From positions 1-31,367 of the forward strand of contig DBBW01000026.1 of assembly GCA_002292405.1 (NCBI GenBank): 31,367 nt of DNA. The letters run 5' to 3'. The notes beneath the pieces are model-generated. The model made no database searches. It saw nothing but the letters and a program-made list of their open reading frames with translations, and was not told where the DNA came from. The translations under genes and the position numbers were made by a program. The first letter of the stretch is position 1. Each line of letters starts with the position of its first letter. The DNA comes from Flavobacteriales bacterium UBA974 (GTDB lineage: Bacteria; Bacteroidota; Bacteroidia; Flavobacteriales_D; Sanyastnellaceae). Of the stretch, positions 7,603 to 16,404 are shown piece after piece.

Positions 7603-9432
7603 TTATTTTAATGTTTTTTCGATATTCTCAAGAGAGAATAATGTGTATACGGCTCTCCCTCTTGAATCAATAGCTGGGGATTCGCAGTCGAACAATTTAT
7701 TGACAAGATCTACCATCTCATGATGTGTAAGGCTGAACTTATTTTTTTCTGAAAGTTTCAAAGCTCCCGCTTGAGCCGCAGCCTGAGCAAGCTTTTCCCT
7801 TCTCCCCTCCTCATCACTCCAAGTTCCGTCCTTTAGTGCCCCTAAAACGGAATCAATCCAATCCTGCAATCTCCCCGCAAGCCCTGAAGGCACGGTCACA
7901 ACTTCGACTGCCCCTGTATTTGACTTTTCTAACTCAAGACCAAACATCATCAGAATTTCTGATGCCCCTAAAAGCAAATCCGTATCAGCTGTGGAGAGAG
8001 AAATCGGTTCTGGGAAAAGTAATTTTTGACCCAGACTTGATCCCTTTCCATGCCCTGCAAGAAGATATTGCTCGAACAACACTCTTTCATGAGCTCTCCT
8101 GGCATCGATAACAATTACTCCCTGATTACTTTCTGTTACTATAAAGCGAGAGCTTAACAAAAACATATTCGGAGCTTTTTCCTCTACCAATCTTTCTGTA
8201 TCAAAGTCAATTTCTCCCTCGGTACCAAACATCTGATACAAGCTGTCAAGTTCCTTTTCTGAGCTTATCTCAAATCCCCCGAATGAGGCTTCAGGATTTT
8301 TCTTTTTAGGTGTAGATCCCCCCGAAATAAACGGGTTATAGTTGGGGTTAATATTCACTTTAGGTTCATCTACAAATACTCCTGTAGGTGGAGAATCTAA
8401 GGAAATGCTTAGTTCCGATTCGAAATCTAAAGAGGGAGCTACGTTGTGTTTTCCAAGCGCGCGTTTTATGGCGGAGCGAAGTATGGGGAAAATAATTTGG
8501 TCTTCTTCAAACTTCGCTTCCACTTTCGTGGGATGAATATTCATATCAATTTTAGAAGGGTCCACAACGAGGAAAATCGTGTACAACGGAAAGCTACCAG
8601 GACTAAGAACGCCCTCATACGCATTCATAATCGCGCGATGCATTAGCGGGTGCTTGATGAACCTTCCGTTTACGAATAAAAATTGTTCACCTCTAGTACG
8701 TCTAGCAAAAGCTGGCTTTCCGACGAATCCATGAATTTTCACAACATCTGTTTCTTCCTCGACAGGGACTAGCCTCTCGTCGTGCTTAACACCGAAAATA
8801 GATACAACTCTCTTTCGTAAAGCGCCAGGCCTAAGATTGAAAAGATCGCTACCATTACTTTGAAGTCTGAAACTCAAATCAGGATGGGCCATCGCTACCC
8901 TTTGGAATTCATCTACGATATGTCTGAGCTCTACTTGATTAGATTTAAGAAAATTACGCCTAGCTGGAACGTTAAAGAAAAGGTTTTTTACTGAAAATGA
9001 TGACCCTTCAGAACATGCCACCGATTCAATATCACTCATCTCATCACCGCTGACAGAAATCTTAACTCCTAAATCAGCATCTGTTTTTCTAGTTTTAAGT
9101 TCTACATGTGATATCGCTGCTATAGAAGCAAGAGCTTCCCCTCGAAAACCCTTCGTAACAAGTGACAATAAATCGTCTGCAGAAGTAATCTTTGAAGTGG
9201 CGTGGCGTGTAAAACATCGCTTTGCATCCGTCTCCCCCATACCCAGTCCATTATCAATCACTTGAATCAGAGTCCGTCCTGCATCTTTTACCACCACAAC
9301 GATCTCCGTAGCTTCAGCGTCCACAGCATTCTCCAGCAATTCCTTTACTACAGAAGCAGGTCTATTCACAACCTCACCAGCTGCGATTTGGTTGGCTACA
9401 TGGTCGGATAACTGAACAATTAAATCATCCAT
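7603..9432 (-). CDS. mutL: DNA mismatch repair protein MutL
   Basis: This 609-residue MutL homologue links MutS mismatch recognition to strand removal. The N-terminal GHKL ATPase is intact: NQIAAGEVVNRPASVVKELL, with Glu31 and Asn35 in KELLEN, DNGLGM (60-65), the RHATSKI segment (76-82) and GFRGEALASI (95-104), then the transducer domain to about residue 330. A variable linker runs to about residue 420, followed by the dimerisation domain. In that domain the DQHA(x)2E(x)4E metal motif of nicking MutLs reads DARRAHERVLFE (443-454): the two Glu and the Asp remain, but Gln-His-Ala is replaced. The ACK-type and CPHGRP-type motifs also appear degenerate (AQAAAQAG, DSRGRAV). Endonuclease activity is therefore doubtful. 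The start overlaps the upstream small membrane protein gene by 8 bp. Confidence 0.96.
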   Translation of the reverse strand: MDDLIVQLSDHVANQIAAGEVVNRPASVVKELLENAVDAEATEIVVVVKDAGRTLIQVIDNGLGMGETDAKRCFTRHATSKITSADDLLSLVTKGFRGEALASIAAISHVELKTRKTDADLGVKISVSGDEMSDIESVACSEGSSFSVKNLFFNVPARRNFLKSNQVELRHIVDEFQRVAMAHPDLSFRLQSNGSDLFNLRPGALRKRVVSIFGVKHDERLVPVEEETDVVKIHGFVGKPAFARRTRGEQFLFVNGRFIKHPLMHRAIMNAYEGVLSPGSFPLYTIFLVVDPSKIDMNIHPTKVEAKFEEDQIIFPILRSAIKRALGKHNVAPSLDFESELSISLDSPPTGVFVDEPKVNINPNYNPFISGGSTPKKKNPEASFGGFEISSEKELDSLYQMFGTEGEIDFDTERLVEEKAPNMFLLSSRFIVTESNQGVIVIDARRAHERVLFEQYLLAGHGKGSSLGQKLLFPEPISLSTADTDLLLGASEILMMFGLELEKSNTGAVEVVTVPSGLAGRLQDWIDSVLGALKDGTWSDEEGRREKLAQAAAQAGALKLSEKNKFSLTHHEMVDLVNKLFDCESPAIDSRGRAVYTLFSLENIEKTLK

Positions 9433-9772
9433 TATCTCTAATAAATTCTAACATTTTTCCGAATTCCGTTGTTTCAGCCCAAACCATCATTTTCCACGTA
9501 ATCCATAACAAAACTACCCCTATTAAAATCACCCTGATATTTGCTTTTCTAGCGGCTTTTCTAACAGACCCTCCTTTTCTGAATCTTATGCTAGGAGCCA
9601 TCTTTTGCTCGGGAACTTTCTCTCCGCGCTCCTTCGCTACCTCAGACTCTATCCTACGCTTGCGCTCACTCCAATGAGGAGGATCATCGGGAAGATGTCG
9701 GGACTTAAAAACGAATGATCGAGGCTTGGTTCTCACATTGCGGAACATCCCTCGAAGCTTAGGTGCTTCCAT
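9425..9772 (-). CDS. Small basic single-span membrane protein, unknown function
   Basis: This 115-residue protein has a long, strongly basic N-terminal half (many Arg/Lys, for example RNVRTKPRSFVFKSRH and HWSERKRRIE). One hydrophobic span follows near residues 79-97 (RVILIGVVLLWITWKMMVWA), then a short acidic tail. It is likely inserted with the N-terminus in the cytoplasm, by the positive-inside rule. It overlaps the mutL start by 8 bp and follows ispH by 29 nt, so it is co-transcribed with both. I do not recognise a named family. Such a conserved-looking small gene next to mutL and rhomboids may be lineage-specific. Confidence 0.75.
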   Translation of the reverse strand: MEAPKLRGMFRNVRTKPRSFVFKSRHLPDDPPHWSERKRRIESEVAKERGEKVPEQKMAPSIRFRKGGSVRKAARKANIRVILIGVVLLWITWKMMVWAETTEFGKMLEFIRDNG

Positions 9773-9801
9773 AGTGGCTAATTTACGAGTAAGCAGAAGT
9801 C

Positions 9802-11013
9802 TTAACTACTCTTCTTTGCCCAAATATTCAACACTGATTCCACATCCTTTCCACCGGGGAAACTATTTAATATTTTATGTAAAACTCGCTCCATAGAAGC
9901 ATCCGGACAAGATGCTCCACTTGTGAGTAGAATAGTAGGGACACCCTTAAAATCAGTCGTTTCTGACAGAAATCCTTCAGTAACTACAATCTTCTGTTTG
10001 TGAATATCGAAATGATTTAGTTCACCGTTGTCTCCCCAATCGAGTTCATTTCGCACAAAATATGTGGGCTTTACTTTTTCACAAATTTCCACAATATGTG
10101 ATGTGTTAGAACTATTATACCCTCCAACTACAATTACTAAATCCGCTCCACCTTCATCCAAAGCTCCAATTGTAGACCTTTGATTATCGTTCGTAGCGTA
10201 GCAAAGTGTATCTCGTGTATTTGCAAATTCTATTGAAGCCTCTTTTAAAATATCAGCTATCGTCTGAGTCTCAGAAGCTATCATTGTTGTTTGGTTGACT
10301 ACACCAATATTTTGCAAGTCTCGATTAAAATCAAACCCCTCACTCGTGCGTCCCTTAAACATTTGATCGAACCCCTCTGATCCTTCCACCATCATCTTTG
10401 CTAAAGCTTGCGCCTCATTTAAATCTACCACCACTAAAGCCGCAGCATTTTTCGAAGCATGGGAGAATGTAGCCCTCGTTTCTTCATGATCGGGTTTTCC
10501 ATGAATTATTACTGTAAAACTATCTCCACCTAATTGCTCAGATCTCTTCCAAACCCTCTCCACAAAAGGGCATGTTGTGTCATATTTACTTATATCTACA
10601 CCGATTTTACAGAGTTTATTTTGCATTTCCAATGTGGTTCCGAAAGCAGGGATGATTACAACGTCATCAGCTGTAACTTGGCTTATAGGTGTTAATTCTC
10701 GGCCTTTTGTGTCCATCAAAAACCTCACTCCTCGACTCTCAAGATCTTCATTCACTTCTGGATTGTGAATCATTTGGCTTAAAATAAAAATCTGTTTGTC
10801 TGGATTTTCTATGATTGCTTTGTATGCAATTTCAATTGCGTTTTCTACTCCGAAACAAAATCCGAAATGTCTTGCCAGTTGAATTTTTACATTTCCGAAA
10901 TCCAGTAAAGTTGGCGTAAAATCTACCTTTCTCACATCCAACTCTTTCCTCCTAGCCTTTACCTTACTTATGATGGGACTTCTAAAATGATCTGGTATAT
11001 CGAAACTGCGCAT
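9802..11013 (-). CDS. ispH: 4-hydroxy-3-methylbut-2-enyl diphosphate reductase
   Basis: IspH (LytB) is the last enzyme of the MEP isoprenoid pathway. It reduces HMBPP to IPP and DMAPP with a [4Fe-4S] cluster in the cytosol. The three cluster cysteines are visible: Cys53 in GFCFGVENA, Cys148 in DTTCPFVERV and Cys271 in DTLCYATNDNQ. Other conserved parts are IIHGKPDHEETRATFSHA, VVNQTTMIASETQ and GGYNSSNTSH. At 403 residues it is the long form, with an N-terminal extension of about 40 residues and an internal insertion relative to the roughly 315-residue proteobacterial enzyme, as in other Bacteroidota and cyanobacteria/plants. Confidence 0.97.
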   Translation of the reverse strand: MRSFDIPDHFRSPIISKVKARRKELDVRKVDFTPTLLDFGNVKIQLARHFGFCFGVENAIEIAYKAIIENPDKQIFILSQMIHNPEVNEDLESRGVRFLMDTKGRELTPISQVTADDVVIIPAFGTTLEMQNKLCKIGVDISKYDTTCPFVERVWKRSEQLGGDSFTVIIHGKPDHEETRATFSHASKNAAALVVVDLNEAQALAKMMVEGSEGFDQMFKGRTSEGFDFNRDLQNIGVVNQTTMIASETQTIADILKEASIEFANTRDTLCYATNDNQRSTIGALDEGGADLVIVVGGYNSSNTSHIVEICEKVKPTYFVRNELDWGDNGELNHFDIHKQKIVVTEGFLSETTDFKGVPTILLTSGASCPDASMERVLHKILNSFPGGKDVESVLNIWAKKSS

Positions 11014-11077
11014 TCGGCGAAATTAATTCTAAATCCCTTCCATTGCTAATTAACTAAACAAAATCCATCAAGTCTAC

Positions 11078-11518
11078 TTAATCTTCTTGCAAATTCTTAT
11101 TCTCATTGAACACTAACTTCAACTCATCCGAAATACCTCCTTCACTTCTACGCGCAACCCTTTTCAACTTTCTCAAAATACGCCCATCATCGTAATCTAA
11201 ACCCTTTAATTGTTCAAGTGCCATAATTTGAATAAGCGTGCCTTGTAACAGTGGCTCTGATGTAAAAACTGGCCACTCCTCCGTGTCTATTTCTACCCTA
11301 ATTTCATCACTCTCGGCAATCCATTCTAAAGTCCAAGCATCAATTGCCGGCATATACTCCTCACAGGACCCAGCTCCTCTGTCTAGTCTCCATTCTAAAG
11401 CATCTTTCACCCACTCTCGTGTCGCCAATCTGTTTTCTGGCCAATCCGGTGCGCCCCCGCAAACGAGGCACGCAAAACACCACCAAGGCGTTACAGATAT
11501 AGCTGAAAACATCATCAT
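11078..11518 (-). CDS. Hypothetical exported or membrane-associated protein
   Basis: This 146-residue protein is of unknown family. Residues 1-25 are hydrophobic and Cys/Trp-rich (MMMFSAISVTPWWCFACLV), resembling a signal peptide, but no clean lipobox is present. The rest is acidic and helical, with several Trp and a Lys/Arg-rich segment near residues 110-125 (RILRKLKRVARRSE). Its ATG overlaps the TAA of the upstream saccharopine dehydrogenase-like gene by one base (TAATG), a strong sign of translational coupling. ATGs at the second and third codons are equally possible starts. Confidence 0.7.
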   Translation of the reverse strand: MMMFSAISVTPWWCFACLVCGGAPDWPENRLATREWVKDALEWRLDRGAGSCEEYMPAIDAWTLEWIAESDEIRVEIDTEEWPVFTSEPLLQGTLIQIMALEQLKGLDYDDGRILRKLKRVARRSEGGISDELKLVFNENKNLQED

Positions 11519-12855
11519 TATAGCTCTCTTTGAGACTCTTTAAACACAACCCCGAAATCCTCTAATTTAGGAAGTACCACATCATAATAATTAGAAGTTA
11601 CTGGAATTTCTACCCCCACACTACCAAAACCTCCACCAACCATCATATGTTCAGCCGCAATTGCCATAGGTAAACCTACAGTGTCAGACATCGCAGTATA
11701 CATAGAACTGCGACCTTCTAAGAAAAACTCAGAAGTTCTAGCGTACCGTTTGCCGTCCTTCTCGAACTCGAATCGATGCCACATCACAATCATATCCCTA
11801 TCGCCTTCCTCTAGGGCCCACTTTTTCACAAGGAGTGCCTCGATTATTTCTGCAGGTGTTCCTTCTGTAATTCCCGGACCAGCTTCCGTGTCGAAAAGCC
11901 CTAACCATTCTAATCTTTCGTTAGTTTCGTGGTCGCTTATTACAGTTGCATTGATGGCTTCTGAAACCGTCATTCCAACAGTTTTTGAAGGTAAAAATGA
12001 TCTCGTCCATTCGCTCCATGATATATCTTTCGCCCAAACCAATTTCGCGTCATCCCTCACCATACCTAGCTGAACTAAAATATCCCACGACCTACAAAAC
12101 CCATCCACTCTCAAAGTCCCTCTGATCAAGGTCTCCATATCAGGCAGATTGTAAATCTCTTCGTATGCAAGGGAGTCACGATTAGGGTAACCTTTATAAA
12201 GCCGCCCCTCAACCTCAATCGCCCTAAGTCTGCGAAACACTCTATGCGGAGGTTCGAGTTTCACTCTCCCCGCATTCTTAAAGGTTGCTGAACCACCCTG
12301 ACCAGCAAGCACGATGTTCCTCGGGTTCCACGAAATCTTGTAATGCCAAGGATTGTTGTCCGACTCCTCAGCGACAAGGCCACCACAATACGATTCAAAT
12401 CCCTTCATCACACCCCCATCAGACTTAATCTCATCTATAACCTTCATGGCGCTCATGTGATCAATCCCCGGATCAAGACCTATCTCATTAAGAACTAGAA
12501 CACCAGCATCCTTAGCGGCCTCATCAAGGGACATCATCTCATCGTTTAAATAACTGGGAGTAATCACAGGCACTCCAGCAGCAATAGCTACTTTAGCAAC
12601 ACTGGCATGCAAAAATGCTGGGACCATACTCATCACAAGATCGGCCTCTCCTATCCTCTTATCTCTCTCAATATTATCTAGAACAGACAATTGAAACGCT
12701 TCTCCTCTCTCATGACCACTCACTTTTTGTTGAGCTACAGAAAGATCAATATCTCCAACAATTACTTTCCAGCCACACTCCTCAGACCTATCTAAAAGCC
12801 TCTTGATTAAAGTACTACAAGACCTTCCTGCTCCTAAAACTAAAATAGACTTCAT
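11518..12855 (-). CDS. Saccharopine dehydrogenase-like oxidoreductase
   Basis: This 445-residue NAD(P)-dependent oxidoreductase has the saccharopine dehydrogenase/reductase architecture. The Rossmann motif ILVLGAGRSCSTLIKRLL is at residues 4-21. A conserved NEIGLDPGIDHMSAM segment sits near residues 143-157, and the saccharopine dehydrogenase C-terminal domain fills most of the rest. In eukaryotes and some bacteria such enzymes act in the alpha-aminoadipate route or the lysine-ketoglutarate reductase/saccharopine route of lysine degradation. In Bacteroidota, lysine catabolism is the likelier role, but this is inference. It is the first gene of the minus-strand run. Its 113-bp upstream gap is shared with the divergent lipoprotein operon. 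Confidence 0.85.
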   Translation of the reverse strand: MKSILVLGAGRSCSTLIKRLLDRSEECGWKVIVGDIDLSVAQQKVSGHERGEAFQLSVLDNIERDKRIGEADLVMSMVPAFLHASVAKVAIAAGVPVITPSYLNDEMMSLDEAAKDAGVLVLNEIGLDPGIDHMSAMKVIDEIKSDGGVMKGFESYCGGLVAEESDNNPWHYKISWNPRNIVLAGQGGSATFKNAGRVKLEPPHRVFRRLRAIEVEGRLYKGYPNRDSLAYEEIYNLPDMETLIRGTLRVDGFCRSWDILVQLGMVRDDAKLVWAKDISWSEWTRSFLPSKTVGMTVSEAINATVISDHETNERLEWLGLFDTEAGPGITEGTPAEIIEALLVKKWALEEGDRDMIVMWHRFEFEKDGKRYARTSEFFLEGRSSMYTAMSDTVGLPMAIAAEHMMVGGGFGSVGVEIPVTSNYYDVVLPKLEDFGVVFKESQREL

Positions 12856-12892
12856 CTAAACTTGAATTATCAATATTTAACTCTGAAAGATA

Positions 12893-12908
12893 TGGCACGC
12901 AAATTGTT
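12893..12908 (+). promoter_or_regulatory. Sigma-54 (RpoN)-type promoter
   Basis: TGGCACGCAAATTGTT fits the -24/-12 consensus TGGCAC-N5-TTGC, with GG (12894-12895) and G (12906) separated by the required 10 bases; only the -12 C is replaced by T. It lies about 60 nt before the lipoprotein gene start at 12969, a normal distance. No activator site is recognisable. The near-identical element at 15758 upstream of the third gene of the same operon raises confidence. Confidence 0.65.
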
Positions 12909-12968
12909 TTTACCCAAAATCAATACAAAACCTACAAAAGCATATCTTGCAAGTATTATTTCTCCCAT

Positions 12969-14354
12969 ATGAAAAATATTATTTCTCCTTTTATAATAGT
13001 ACTTACTGCTATTACCCTTTGCGCTTCACTAAACAGCTGTAAAGGAGCTAAGTCATACGTCAAACGTGGAGCTAAGATGGAAGCCGCCGGAATGATTGAC
13101 CAAGCCGCAGACTTTTACTCCACTGCTCTCAAGAAAAAACCAGCAAACTTAGATGCTCTATCTGGTCTCAATCGTACAGGCCAAATCATACTTTCTCGAC
13201 ACCTCGCATTGTTCGATGAAGCTACCCTACGCAGCGATAAGGAGTCCGCAATTCGTAACTTCAAGAATGCTGAATCGTTCTATGACAAGGTTAACGCTTT
13301 TGGTGTAACTCTCAACTTTCCAGACTCGAAAAGAGCTCAATACGAATCTGTGAAAAACGACCATGTTCAAGAATTATACACTATTGCGACCTCACACCTT
13401 GAAAAGTTAGAATACAACCAGGCGCTCAAACTGTTAGAGGAAATTACATCTCTTGTACCTGGCTTTAAAGATGCCGCCTCACTTGCTGATTTCGCCTTCT
13501 GCACACCAACTTACGATTTAGCAATGACTGCAATGGACGACAAGCTATTTCGTTCTGCATATGAAACTTTCTCAGATGTAGTTAACCGCGATGAAACATT
13601 TAAAGATGCTTCTGAAAGACGTGATGAAGTTTTAGAACTAGGACGCTTCACGATTGCTCTTATGTCTTTCAAGAACGGTTCTAACAGACGTAATATCAGT
13701 ACTAAGCTTAGCTCTTATGTAGAACAAAACCTGATGGAATCTAACGACCCTTTCCTGGTCGTTGTAGATCGAGAATCGATTGACTTAATACTCCAAGAGC
13801 AACAACTAGAGCTCAGCGGACTGACATCTGGAGCAGAACTAGAAATAGGTTCACTACTTGGCGTTAAGGCAATTTTAAAGGGAACTGTAACTGGATGTAC
13901 AGTCTCAACAACGCCTCTTCGACACGACAACAAACGCGGATACGAAAAATATAGAGTAGAAACTATCGATTCCGAGGGGAAAAAGCGAAACGAAACTAAA
14001 TACCGCTCCGTTGGATACTCTGAATTTTATCAATCATCTGAAGTTGCCATGTCATTCACACTCAAGCTCGTTTCTATGGAAACAGGAGCTATCTTATCTA
14101 GTAAAACAATTGAATCTTACTCTTCTGACGATGTTCGATACTTAAAATACGGAGGTAATGCTAGAATGCTTTACCCCGCAAAATCTAATGGATCAGTTAA
14201 CGCGTCAAGTAGTGGACACAATATGCTTCTAGGTCTAATTGGGCAAAGAGAAAATTTAAAAAACGACAATATAATGGTTGATGATGTCACCAAGAATTTA
14301 GCCGTGAAAATCCAGCGCGAAATAGAAAGCATCATTAAAGAACAGGTAAGGTAA
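12969..14354 (+). CDS. CsgG-like lipoprotein with N-terminal helical repeats
   Basis: This 461-residue predicted lipoprotein has a signal peptide at residues 1-23 with lipobox LNSC and acylated Cys24. Residues ~30-220 are alpha-helical with TPR-like spacing (GMIDQAADFYSTALKKKPAN; LEYNQALKLLEEI). Residues ~228-310 resemble the CsgG/FlgO family: IALMSFKNGS, VVDRESIDLILQEQQL, then GSLLGVKAILKGTVTG. The Asp-Arg-Glu...Glu-Gln and 'LGVKAILKG' elements are typical of CsgG-like proteins, which form or support outer-membrane export pores or ring structures. A Ser/Gly-rich loop lies near 405-420. It is the first gene of a three-lipoprotein operon, 11 nt before the next gene, with a sigma-54-type promoter upstream. 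The exported substrate, if any, is unknown. Confidence 0.8.
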   Translation: MKNIISPFIIVLTAITLCASLNSCKGAKSYVKRGAKMEAAGMIDQAADFYSTALKKKPANLDALSGLNRTGQIILSRHLALFDEATLRSDKESAIRNFKNAESFYDKVNAFGVTLNFPDSKRAQYESVKNDHVQELYTIATSHLEKLEYNQALKLLEEITSLVPGFKDAASLADFAFCTPTYDLAMTAMDDKLFRSAYETFSDVVNRDETFKDASERRDEVLELGRFTIALMSFKNGSNRRNISTKLSSYVEQNLMESNDPFLVVVDRESIDLILQEQQLELSGLTSGAELEIGSLLGVKAILKGTVTGCTVSTTPLRHDNKRGYEKYRVETIDSEGKKRNETKYRSVGYSEFYQSSEVAMSFTLKLVSMETGAILSSKTIESYSSDDVRYLKYGGNARMLYPAKSNGSVNASSSGHNMLLGLIGQRENLKNDNIMVDDVTKNLAVKIQREIESIIKEQVR

Positions 14355-14365
14355 AGTAAAGGAAT

Positions 14366-15748
14366 TTGAAGCAACGTCTACACTCCATCAGCATACTAAT
14401 CTTTGCCTCTTTTATTATCTTAGGGTTAGAAGGTTGTGCGAGCTTGAGTAAGGTGGATTTGGAAAAACCGGTTTGGGTTACAGAAAGACCTATAAACTCA
14501 AGTTACTATATAGGAATCGCAGGTGTTTCTAAAGAAGAATTTCCATATAACGCAGCAGAAATTGCAAGAGAAAACGCTCTCAACTCGCTTGCAAGAGAAA
14601 TTAGAGTTAAAGTCTCATCGTCATCATTATTATCAACCCTGCAAGTAAACAGTTGGGTAGAGGAGAGCTTTGTTTCAAACATAGAATCCACAGTTGTTGA
14701 AGATCTAGAAGGATTTGATTTGATAGACTCGTATGAAAGTCCTACCGAAGTCTTTGTCTACTATAGACTATCTAAATCTGAGTACGCAAGAATTTTAGCT
14801 GAACGCAAACGAGTTGCTTTGGGATCAGCATACGGACATTACTTAGATGCTGAAAGGAAAATCTCTGAAGGAGCAATTCCTGGAGCAATCGAGAGGTATT
14901 TGATGGGGCTTGACGTCATGAGTAAATACCTCGGAGAATTAAATCCTTATACGGGTGATGATGGGACCCATTTCGATCTAGATAGGGCATTGCTAAATGG
15001 AATGTCAGATGCAATAAGCGGGCTTGAATTGTCTCACGACAAAGAAGAAATTAAGCTTTTACTTAATAACAGATATACTGACAAAGTATCTATCTCATCA
15101 TTTTTCGACAACAATAGCGTTTTTGGAATCCCATTAATATATTCATACAACAGAGGAGCCATACCGGTTAGAGGTACCACAAAAACTTCTGGGAATGGAA
15201 TTGTCGAAATCCCCCTTAATGGATTCACTCCAGGGATATCGCAAAGCGAACTTATCGTTGAAGTTGACATTTTATCATTTTCAAAAGTGCTTCACGTTCT
15301 TAGTCCGCTCAGTCCCCTACTTAATGGTATAACAGCTACACCATTAAGGATTCCAATTGTCCTTGAGCGGCCTAAAGTTTATGTAGTGGGTACTGAAAAG
15401 ATGTTCCAACAAATGAGTTCTCAAGGATCATTAATTCCAGCACTAAGAGCAGCATTAATAGAAGAGGGAGTAGAGGTTATAGACCACGCTACTTCACAAG
15501 CACTAACGCTAACTGTAAATTCCGACACACAGTCAGGGGGTGAAGGATCTGGCTTTTTTACTGCATATCTGAATGCTACAATAGAGCTTACCGACGAAAA
15601 TGGAAAGCTAATCATGCAAAAGAACCTAGAGCGAATTAAAGGGGTTCAATTAGATCGCATAAAAGCAGGGCAAGAAGCTTACAGAAAGGCTTGTATTGAA
15701 ATAAAAGGTAGATTTACAAGTAAATTTGTTGGTGCGCTATATGAATAG
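14366..15748 (+). CDS. LPP20-family lipoprotein with C-terminal CsgG-like region
   Basis: This 460-residue predicted lipoprotein starts at TTG 14366, preceded by the purine-rich AAAGGAA. The signal peptide ends in lipobox LEGC, with Cys24. Residues ~34-140 match the LPP20/FlgP pattern: KPVWVTERP, YYIGIAGVSK, then AAEIARENALNSLAREI. The middle (about 245-335) is predicted beta-rich and Ig-like, with conserved Gly and Pro turns. The last ~125 residues (ALRAALIEEGVEVIDHATSQ, then alternating strands) resemble the second half of CsgG/FlgT-like domains. It is 11 nt downstream of the CsgG-like gene and likely forms a complex with it in the outer membrane. The TTG start may reduce its translation relative to its neighbours. 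Confidence 0.78.
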   Translation: MKQRLHSISILIFASFIILGLEGCASLSKVDLEKPVWVTERPINSSYYIGIAGVSKEEFPYNAAEIARENALNSLAREIRVKVSSSSLLSTLQVNSWVEESFVSNIESTVVEDLEGFDLIDSYESPTEVFVYYRLSKSEYARILAERKRVALGSAYGHYLDAERKISEGAIPGAIERYLMGLDVMSKYLGELNPYTGDDGTHFDLDRALLNGMSDAISGLELSHDKEEIKLLLNNRYTDKVSISSFFDNNSVFGIPLIYSYNRGAIPVRGTTKTSGNGIVEIPLNGFTPGISQSELIVEVDILSFSKVLHVLSPLSPLLNGITATPLRIPIVLERPKVYVVGTEKMFQQMSSQGSLIPALRAALIEEGVEVIDHATSQALTLTVNSDTQSGGEGSGFFTAYLNATIELTDENGKLIMQKNLERIKGVQLDRIKAGQEAYRKACIEIKGRFTSKFVGALYE

Positions 15749-15757
15749 ATTGTAGTT

Positions 15758-15773
15758 TGGCACAGTCTATGCA
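15758..15773 (+). promoter_or_regulatory. Sigma-54 (RpoN)-type promoter
   Basis: TGGCACAGTCTATGCA gives TGGCAC, then GC at 15771-15772, with exactly 10 bases between the GG and GC pairs, as required for RpoN; the -12 box is ATGC instead of TTGC. It lies between the stop of the second lipoprotein gene (15748) and the ATG of the third (15797), so the expected start of transcription, near 15783, gives a short leader. This would allow extra expression of the third gene alone. Confidence 0.65.
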
Positions 15774-15796
15774 AAATAAAAATAAATAGAAAAATT

Positions 15797-16363
15797 ATGA
15801 ATACTATCAAAACCTTATGTGTCGCCGGTTCTGCGATCATCTTTAGCCTTGCAGGTTGCAAAGGAAACCAAGTTATTACACCCACTCAAAATGGTGAGGT
15901 TGAAATTATAGAGTATTGTACAGGGTCAGATTACAATTCTGACAGCAAGCATTTTAGAGCGACTGCAACAGGTGAAAGCATAAGCCGTGAAACAGCGAAG
16001 AAAATGTCTAGGTCAAATGCAGAAAATCGTCTAGCAAGGTCTATCTCTGCAACACTTTCTATTGTTACTGATAACTATGTAAACTCTACAAATTTCAACA
16101 ACAAAGAAGAGGTGACGGAGACTTTCAATGACATGGCTCGATCAGTTGTAGAGCAGGAACTCAGAGGAGCTATTATCATCTGCGAAAAACTAACTCAAAA
16201 AGCTGACGGCGCTTTCGTTAGTTACATCGCTATAGAGTTAAGTGGAGAAGGGATCGCACAAGCATATAACGAACGTCTTTCTCAGGACGAGCGCATCATG
16301 GCTGAATACAACTACGGAAACTTTAAGGAAACTTTCGAAGCGGAGATGAATAAGCGTCAATAA
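15797..16363 (+). CDS. LPP20-like lipoprotein
   Basis: This 188-residue predicted lipoprotein has a signal peptide with lipobox LAGC (Cys21). The mature part carries an LPP20-like core: GSDYNSDSKHFRATATGES, then RETAKKMSRSNAENRLARSI near residues 64-83, and a predicted strand-helix end. LPP20 proteins are surface or outer-membrane lipoproteins (Helicobacter Lpp20, Vibrio FlgP). It has its own sigma-54-type promoter in addition to the upstream one and is followed by a strong terminator, so it may be the most abundant product of the operon, perhaps a ring or shell subunit. That last point is inference. Confidence 0.78.
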   Translation: MNTIKTLCVAGSAIIFSLAGCKGNQVITPTQNGEVEIIEYCTGSDYNSDSKHFRATATGESISRETAKKMSRSNAENRLARSISATLSIVTDNYVNSTNFNNKEEVTETFNDMARSVVEQELRGAIIICEKLTQKADGAFVSYIAIELSGEGIAQAYNERLSQDERIMAEYNYGNFKETFEAEMNKRQ

Positions 16364-16404
16364 TCTAATGATGTCCTTCAAATACTAAGTAAGTTTTAAA
16401 ACGA

